From Dendrobium chrysotoxum (lineage: Eukaryota > Streptophyta > Magnoliopsida > Asparagales > Orchidaceae): a stretch of DNA of 64,000 nt. Both the position numbers and the translations under genes were made by a program. Shown here in pieces: positions 59,036-64,000 of this stretch. The notes under the pieces were generated by a model. That model had not been told where the DNA came from. It made no database searches and worked only from the letters and a program-made list of their open reading frames with translations. How positions within the stretch are numbered: position 1 is the first letter of the stretch; each line of letters begins with the position of its first letter. The stretch lies in NCBI GenBank assembly GCA_019925795.1, contig CM034300.1, positions 51,008,873-51,072,872 on the forward strand, written 5' to 3'.

Positions 59036-60436
59036 AAGTGAATTTAAAAAGATACTAGGGTAGTGCTGGGGATAGCGTACTCTACCACTAGTAGATCTGG
59101 TCCTAAGGGAAGGAACATCTAACCCTAAGGAAGTTGAATGATCGTATAGGAAGGAAGAACTCCTAACAATGAAGGCTCAAAATTGAATTTTGATACTAGG
59201 GTAGTGCCATGAATGGCGTACTCTACCACTAGTGGATCTAATCCTAAGGATAAGACAGAAAACCTATCCTTAAGCAAAAGTTGAGTAAATTCAGGAAATT
59301 TAAATTGAAATTGAAATTGAGGAGTCTAATCCTACGGAAAAGAGAATACTTATCCCTAAGGAGAAGAGAACCTGGATGGTCCTATAGGAAGAAGGAACTT
59401 CTAACTACAGAGGTTCTAGTTTGAATTTGATACTAGGGCAGTGCCACGAAGGACGTACTCTACCACTAATAGATCTAATCCTAAGGGAAAGAAGAAGAAC
59501 CTAGCTCTAAAGAAAAGAAGGTTTGATTTTAGAATTTGAAATTGAATCCAGGACCGTGCCACAGGGGACTTATTCCATCACTGAGGAGTCTAATCCTAAA
59601 GGAAGGAGAAAAGCCTAACCTTGAGGAGAAGAAAGCTTAATTTTGGAATTTGAAATTAAATCCAGGATGGTACCATAGGGGACTTATTCAATCACTGGGG
59701 AGTCTAATCCTAAGGTAAGGAGAATACTTACCCTAAGGAAAAGAGAACTGGATGATCTTATGGGAAGAGAGTATTTCTTCCTATAGGAGATCAGGCTTAA
59801 AGTTTTGAATTTTGAAACTATAATGGTGCCACAGAGAGTGTTATCCATCACAAATAGATCTAATCCTAAGGAGAGAAAGCACGATGACTCACATATATAC
59901 TTAAGGAAAAGAAGACTAGAGGACCCTAAGGGAAGGAAGCATTGCTTCCCATTGAAGGTCGGATCTGGAATTTGAACCTAGGATGGTGCCACAGAGTGTA
60001 TTCTCCGTAACTAGAAGATCTAATCCTAAGGAAAGAAAGCACGATGACTCAAATCATTCCTTAAGGAAAAGGAAACTGGATGATCCTGTGGGAAGGAAGC
60101 ATTGCTTTGCACAGAATCGGGTCTGGATTTTGATTCTAGGATGGTGCCACATAGGGTGTACTTCATACTAGAAAATCTAATCCTAAGGAGAGAAAGCACG
60201 ATGATTGACATTTGTCCTTAAGGAAAAGAAAACTAGAAGATCCTATGAGAAGGAAGAATTGCTTTGCATAGAATCGGGTATGGATTTTGGACCTAGGATG
60301 GTGCCACAGAGGGCGTGCTCCATCACTAGAAGATCTAATCCTAAGGAGAGAAGGCACGATGACTCACATCTATCCTTAAGGAAAAGAAAACTGGAAGATC
60401 CTGTGAGAAGGAAACATTGCTTCGCACAGAATCGGG

Positions 60437-60630
60437 TCTGGAGTGATCGTGTGCGAAGGAAACTTACTTCACACAGAGGATCGAGTCTAGATGATCATAT
60501 GTAGAGGAAACTTGCTCTACATAGAGGATCAGGTCTGGTTGATTATGAGTAAAGGAAACTTACTTTACATGGAGGATCGGGTCAGGATGATCGTATACGA
60601 AGGAAACTTCCTTCACATAAAGGATCGAAT
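60437..60630. repeat. 48-bp tandem repeats
   Basis: Four units beginning TCTGGAGTGATCG, TCTAGATGATCAT, TCTGGTTGATTAT and TCAGGATGATCGT at 60437, 60486, 60534 and 60582. Each holds GAAGGAAACTT-type and CACATAGAGGATC-type segments. A higher-copy sub-unit of the larger 3' UTR repeat. Confidence 0.8.
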
Positions 60631-60835
60631 TGAATTTTGTATTTTGAAATTAGGATGGTGCTATAAAGAGCGTTATCCATCACTAAAAAATCTAATCTTA
60701 AGGTAAGAAAGCATGGTGACCTGTATCTAACCTTAAGAAAAGAGAAATGGGAAATTGAAATTGAAAAACTTGAACAAGATTGAGTCGAATTGATTCAAAA
60801 TTTGAAAATTTTATTGATTTGAAATTCGAGCTACA

Positions 60836-62136
60836 TTAAGCATAGTATTTCTTCAGGAATCGTCCATTTACAAGAAGCATTAGGTGATTTTCTTTACAAT
60901 CCAATGGATGATACGAGCCTCCTTCGTAGATTGCTTTTGTTATTAAGGGTCCTTCCCAAGTTGGTTCAAACTTCCCGTCGAGCTTTTGGTGGGCTAAGAT
61001 AGGCCTCCAAAGAACCAAGACCAAGTCACCTACTCAGAAGGTTCTAGGTCACACTAACTTATCATGAGCTTGAACCATTCTAGCTTTATAGAGTTCTAGA
61101 TTTTGTTGGGCTTAGAGATGACATTCTTCAAGACCCTCAAGTTCTTCAAGTCGAAGTTGTGCATTCTGTTCTGTTGTAATCTAACTCTTGACTGCAGTTC
61201 TGAGTGAAGGGATTTGAATTTCTAAAGGGAGTACGGCCTTAGACCAATACACTAGTGCAAATGGTGTGGATTGGGTCGGGGTTTGATATGTGGTCTGATA
61301 GGCCCACAAAGCTTCCACCAACCTCTCATCCCACTGATGTTTATTATTATCCAGGGTCTTTTTGATGATTTGAACCAAGGTTTTATTAAAGGCCTCAGCC
61401 AATCTATTAGCATGTGGGTAATAGATCATTGAGTATCTCCAATCAATATCATGGTGACTTGTAAAGTTATTGATTTTTGTAGACTTGAAAGCGGACCCAT
61501 TATTGGATATGATTCTACGAGGTACGCCAAGTCGATATATGATGTGGTCACAAAATAATTTTATTACATGGTGTGATGTTTCATTTCTCAGTGGAACTAC
61601 TTCTGCCCACTTTAAAAAGTAATCGGTCACTGCTAAGATGAAGTGATGACCCCTTGAAGAAGGATGGTCAATTGGCCCGACGATATCCGTGCCCCCAACT
61701 TTTAAAAGGCTACGAAGCTATCGTAGGATGTAACATATTAGGCGGCTGATGTAAAACCACACCACGAACCTGACACTGATGATAATACTTTGTAATTTTC
61801 ATGCAATCATTAATCATTATAGGCCAGTAGTAACCAAGACTTTTGATTTTCATTTTCATCTTAGGACCCGGTTGATGAGCACCGTACAGTCCAGCATGGA
61901 CTTCATTAATGATCTTCAGGGCCCTTTTGTTTGTCTAAATAATGGAGCCACATCTGATCGAATGATCGTCGGTACAACGTATCGTTGACTAGTGCATATG
62001 ACAGGGCATATTTCTTGATTTGATTGGCAAGAGACCTGTCGTGGGGAAGCTTACCTTCTCGAAGGTATTTGATTATTAGTTGTCTCTAATCTTCTTCTTC
62101 ATCGACTGCTTAAGAGGTAGAAATGACCTAGGGAGA
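60836..62136 (-). pseudogene. Tat-like gypsy integrase
   Basis: Minus strand. A decayed HHCC zinc finger lies at about 61830-61700. The catalytic core starts at about 61690 (GTDIVGPIDHP, first Asp kept) and is open over 61630-61181: TDYFLKWAEVVPLRNE, then ISNNGSAFKS, where the family has ISDNG. The Asn codon at 61502-61504 therefore replaces the second catalytic Asp. The Glu in LAEAFNKTLVQI is kept. The C-terminal part at 61024-60836 (DGKFEPTWEGPLIT, GRFLKKYYA) ends just before the 3' UTR repeats. A frame change separates it from the RNase H upstream. Confidence 0.87.
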
Positions 62137-62757
62137 TTATTTATTGAGGTACTCCATATCTATAGGAGATAGGACTTGACGACCCTGAACTTTTATCGGG
62201 ATGAACTCTTCTTCTGGACAAGCAAATTCCTTCGTAAGCTTTGCTGGGGCATCTGTCGAAGAATTACTTGCACGAGGAACCCTATACATCGTTACAATAG
62301 GAATTTGCTTAAGCAGGTGCATTATGTATTAGTGATATTTAGGGAGTTTAGGATTCAAGACCTTATATGTCCCTGCAATCTGGTTGATCACCAGTTGAGA
62401 GTCACCATAGATCTTAATCTCTTTAATCTCCATTAGGATTGCAAGTTCCAAGCTAGTTATCAAAGCTTCGTACTCAGCCTCGTTGTTCGTATAAGATTCT
62501 GATAAGTGGTAGGAAAAGTTCAACATTCCCTTATCCGATGTTATGAAAACCAGACTGACTCTAACTTTTCCAAGAATTATGGATTGAGGTGTTTTGCCTC
62601 GTTGAGAGGACGCTGCACCATCAAAATACATTTCTCGGGTTTGAGTATTGGATTCCTCGAAACTCATGATTTGCTCGTCAGGTAAATCATCGTCTAGAGG
62701 AGATTCCGCCGGCAACGGATGTGCCGTAAGGAAGTCGGCGATGGCCTGCCCTTTCAC
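62137..62757 (-). pseudogene. Second (archaeal-type) RNase H of the Tat-like element
   Basis: Minus strand, one frame at 62757-62329 continuing at 62322-62137. Catalytic residues are visible in MYFDGAASSQRG (D), NNEAEYEAL (E), IYGDSQLVINQ (D) and STDAPAKL (D), so the site looks intact. An additional RNase H between the RT-linked RNase H and integrase is diagnostic of the Tat lineage (Tat, Ogre, Retand). One stop separates the two pieces. The preceding linker begins KGQAIADFLTAHP, a phrase common in these elements. Confidence 0.87.
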
Positions 62758-62787
62758 ATCATACAGAGGAATGAAATAGATTTCAAA

Positions 62788-63111
62788 TTAAAGCAATATC
62801 ATAGACCAATGAGCCAGATGTCCTAACAACATGGGCCAGGTCGTAAGATATTTTAGGGGGTTAACACTGGAAATCAAACTGACTTGATGAGAAAGCATGT
62901 AATGTCTTAGTTTTTGTGTTACAAAGACTAAGGCAAGGTAATATTTCTCAATCATTGGATAACAGATTTTCGTTGGAAGTAATCTCTTAGTAAGGTTGTA
63001 GAGAGAGTTCTCTTTCCCATCGTCATTGATTTGAGATAGGAGGGCCCCGAGAGATTCGTCAAGGGCTACAGTGTAAAGGATTAAGGGTCTCCCCAGAATG
63101 GGGGCTGCCAA
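62788..63111 (-). pseudogene. RT-linked RNase H of the Tat-like element
   Basis: Minus strand, in frame with the second RNase H. VALDESLGALLSQ, then CYPMIEKYYLALVFVTQKLRHY and HQVSLISSVNPLKYL, the standard gypsy RNase H pattern (here S-V-N replaces T-D-Q at the usual TDQ site). It ends LAHWSMILL. Confidence 0.83.
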
Positions 63112-64000
63112 AACTGGTGGATTTGTACGGTATTGTTTAATATACTAAAAAGCATTTTGACATTTCTCATCCCAAATGAATTTGGCATTCTTTTTAGCCA
63201 GGACAGAGAATGGTTGACATCTTCTAGAAAGATTGGAAATGAATCTTCTTATACATGCCAGCCTTCCCTGAAGAGTTCTTAGTTGAGTGAGACTCTTAAG
63301 AGGCGGCATATTTAAGATAGCTTCGATTTTGGCAGGATCAATTTCAATTTCAAGGTGCCTGACTATGAAACCTAAGAATTTCCCTTATGTGATGCCAAAA
63401 GTGCACTTCAAAGGATTCATTTTGAGGTCGTAGCAATGCAGTCACCCAAAGACAGTTCTTAAGTCATAAAGATGAGCCTCTTTCACTCTGCTCTTGACAA
63501 CTAAATCATTGATGTAGCATTCGACTTGATTATGGATTAAGTCATCAAAGATATGAGTCATGGCTCACTGGTAGGTTGCACCAGTATTTTTGAGGCCAAA
63601 AGGCATCACTTTATAACAAAAGATCCCTATAGGACTCCTGAATGCAGTATTTCTCTCATTTTATGGGGCCATCTTGATTTGGTTATAACCAGACGAGCCA
63701 TCCATAAAGGAGAAAATAACATGCAAAGAGGCAATGTCCACCATATGTTTTGAGATTGGCAAAGGAAATTCATCATTAGGACATGCCTTATTCAAGTCTC
63801 TATAGTCAACATAGACTCGAATTTGACCGTTCTTCTTTCAAACTGGCACGACGCTAGCTACCCAAGAGGGATATTATTCCTCTCAAATAAATCCAGCTTC
63901 AACCAACTTCTTAACTTCAGAAATGACTTGTTGTTTGATCTCCAAATGCATGTGTCGTGGAGCTTATTTTACAGGAATGGCATCATGCAAGATTCCAAGT
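63112..64000 (-). pseudogene. Tat-like gypsy reverse transcriptase (runs off the window)
   Basis: Minus-strand RT in broken frames. FSFMDGSSGYNQIKMAP keeps the first palm Asp; KVMPFGLKNTGATYQ follows. The active site at 63505-63516 reads YIND where the family has Y-[VI]-D-D, so one catalytic Asp is lost. Thumb and connection blocks follow (KCTFGIT, FLGFIVRH, LNMPPLKSLTQLRTLQGRL). The N-side of RT, protease, gag and the 5' LTR lie to the right, outside the window. Confidence 0.87.

Larger units (their letters stand above)
56937..60830. repeat. Tandem-repeat 3' UTR of the Tat-like element
   Basis: Recurring units carry GGTAGTGCCACGAAGGGCGT or GGTGCCACAGAGGG, then AGATCTAATCCTAAGG, then CTTAAGGAAAAG. 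In the best part, GTGCCAC recurs at about 59825, 59983, 60141 and 60299, a period near 158 bp; elsewhere spacing is 113-228 bp. The array is interrupted by solo LTR B. Tandem repeats between integrase and the 3' LTR are a known trait of Tat/Ogre elements. Confidence 0.8.

Noticed and set aside
60026..60504. Overlapping frames on both strands in the Tat 3' UTR
   Set aside because: They follow the 158-bp tandem repeat, which lacks stops in some frames; no protein motif.

Overview
The window is gene-poor, AT-rich plant nuclear DNA made almost entirely of nested retrotransposons. The plant assignment rests on the element families: Ty1/copia of the Sirevirus type (UBN2-type gag, PBS TGGTATCAGAG), Ty3/gypsy of Tat/Ogre type and of Athila type, plant L1 LINEs with a C-terminal RNase H, a plant RTE LINE, and a Tourist-like MITE. 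No host protein gene, tRNA or rRNA was recognised. The species cannot be named from this sequence.

Layout. 1-4734: a long non-coding repeat that recurs at about 48000-56898, read as LTR sequence of a Tat-like gypsy element. 4735-29875: an L1 LINE (+) split by a copia element (Sirevirus 2, minus strand, about 5557-27541, TSD CTTAA), which is itself split by another copia element (Sirevirus 1, plus strand, 13329-24248). The left end of this nest carries an old tandem duplication of about 1.17 kb. 29876-35960: a 129-bp MITE, a nearly intact RTE LINE with a perfect 15-bp TSD (30501-33663), and a decayed gypsy gag. 35961-43448: an Athila-like element (minus) with two LTRs, a gag and no visible pol, carrying a 5'-truncated L1 copy. 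43449-47273: the 3' half of Sirevirus 3 (minus). 47274-64000: a Tat-like gypsy element (minus) running off the right edge, with a very long LTR, a tandem-repeat 3' UTR and pol. Two Sirevirus solo LTRs with perfect 5-bp TSDs sit in it (50020-51720 and 57358-59035).

The most unusual signal is in the Sirevirus LTRs. Each well-preserved LTR holds seven modules, and each module is two 15-bp dyads of consensus ATCGTCCNGGACGAT separated by exactly 6 bp (centre-to-centre 21 bp, two helical turns). Modules recur about every 105-118 bp. Sirevirus 3 has a different core (ATCGTACAGTACGAT), changed symmetrically in both half-sites, with 4-bp spacers in the best pairs. Sirevirus 1 has a second, internal dyad array just upstream of a TATA-like box and an extra 3' ORF. 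This looks like a second promoter built from the same element, and only one scar dyad remains at the equivalent place in Sirevirus 3.

Every coding region is broken to some degree. The RTE is the closest to intact (two C-to-T-type stop codons and one frameshift). Several catalytic residues are lost (Tat RT and integrase, Sirevirus 2 protease and RT, part of the Sirevirus 1 integrase), so nothing here appears able to move on its own.
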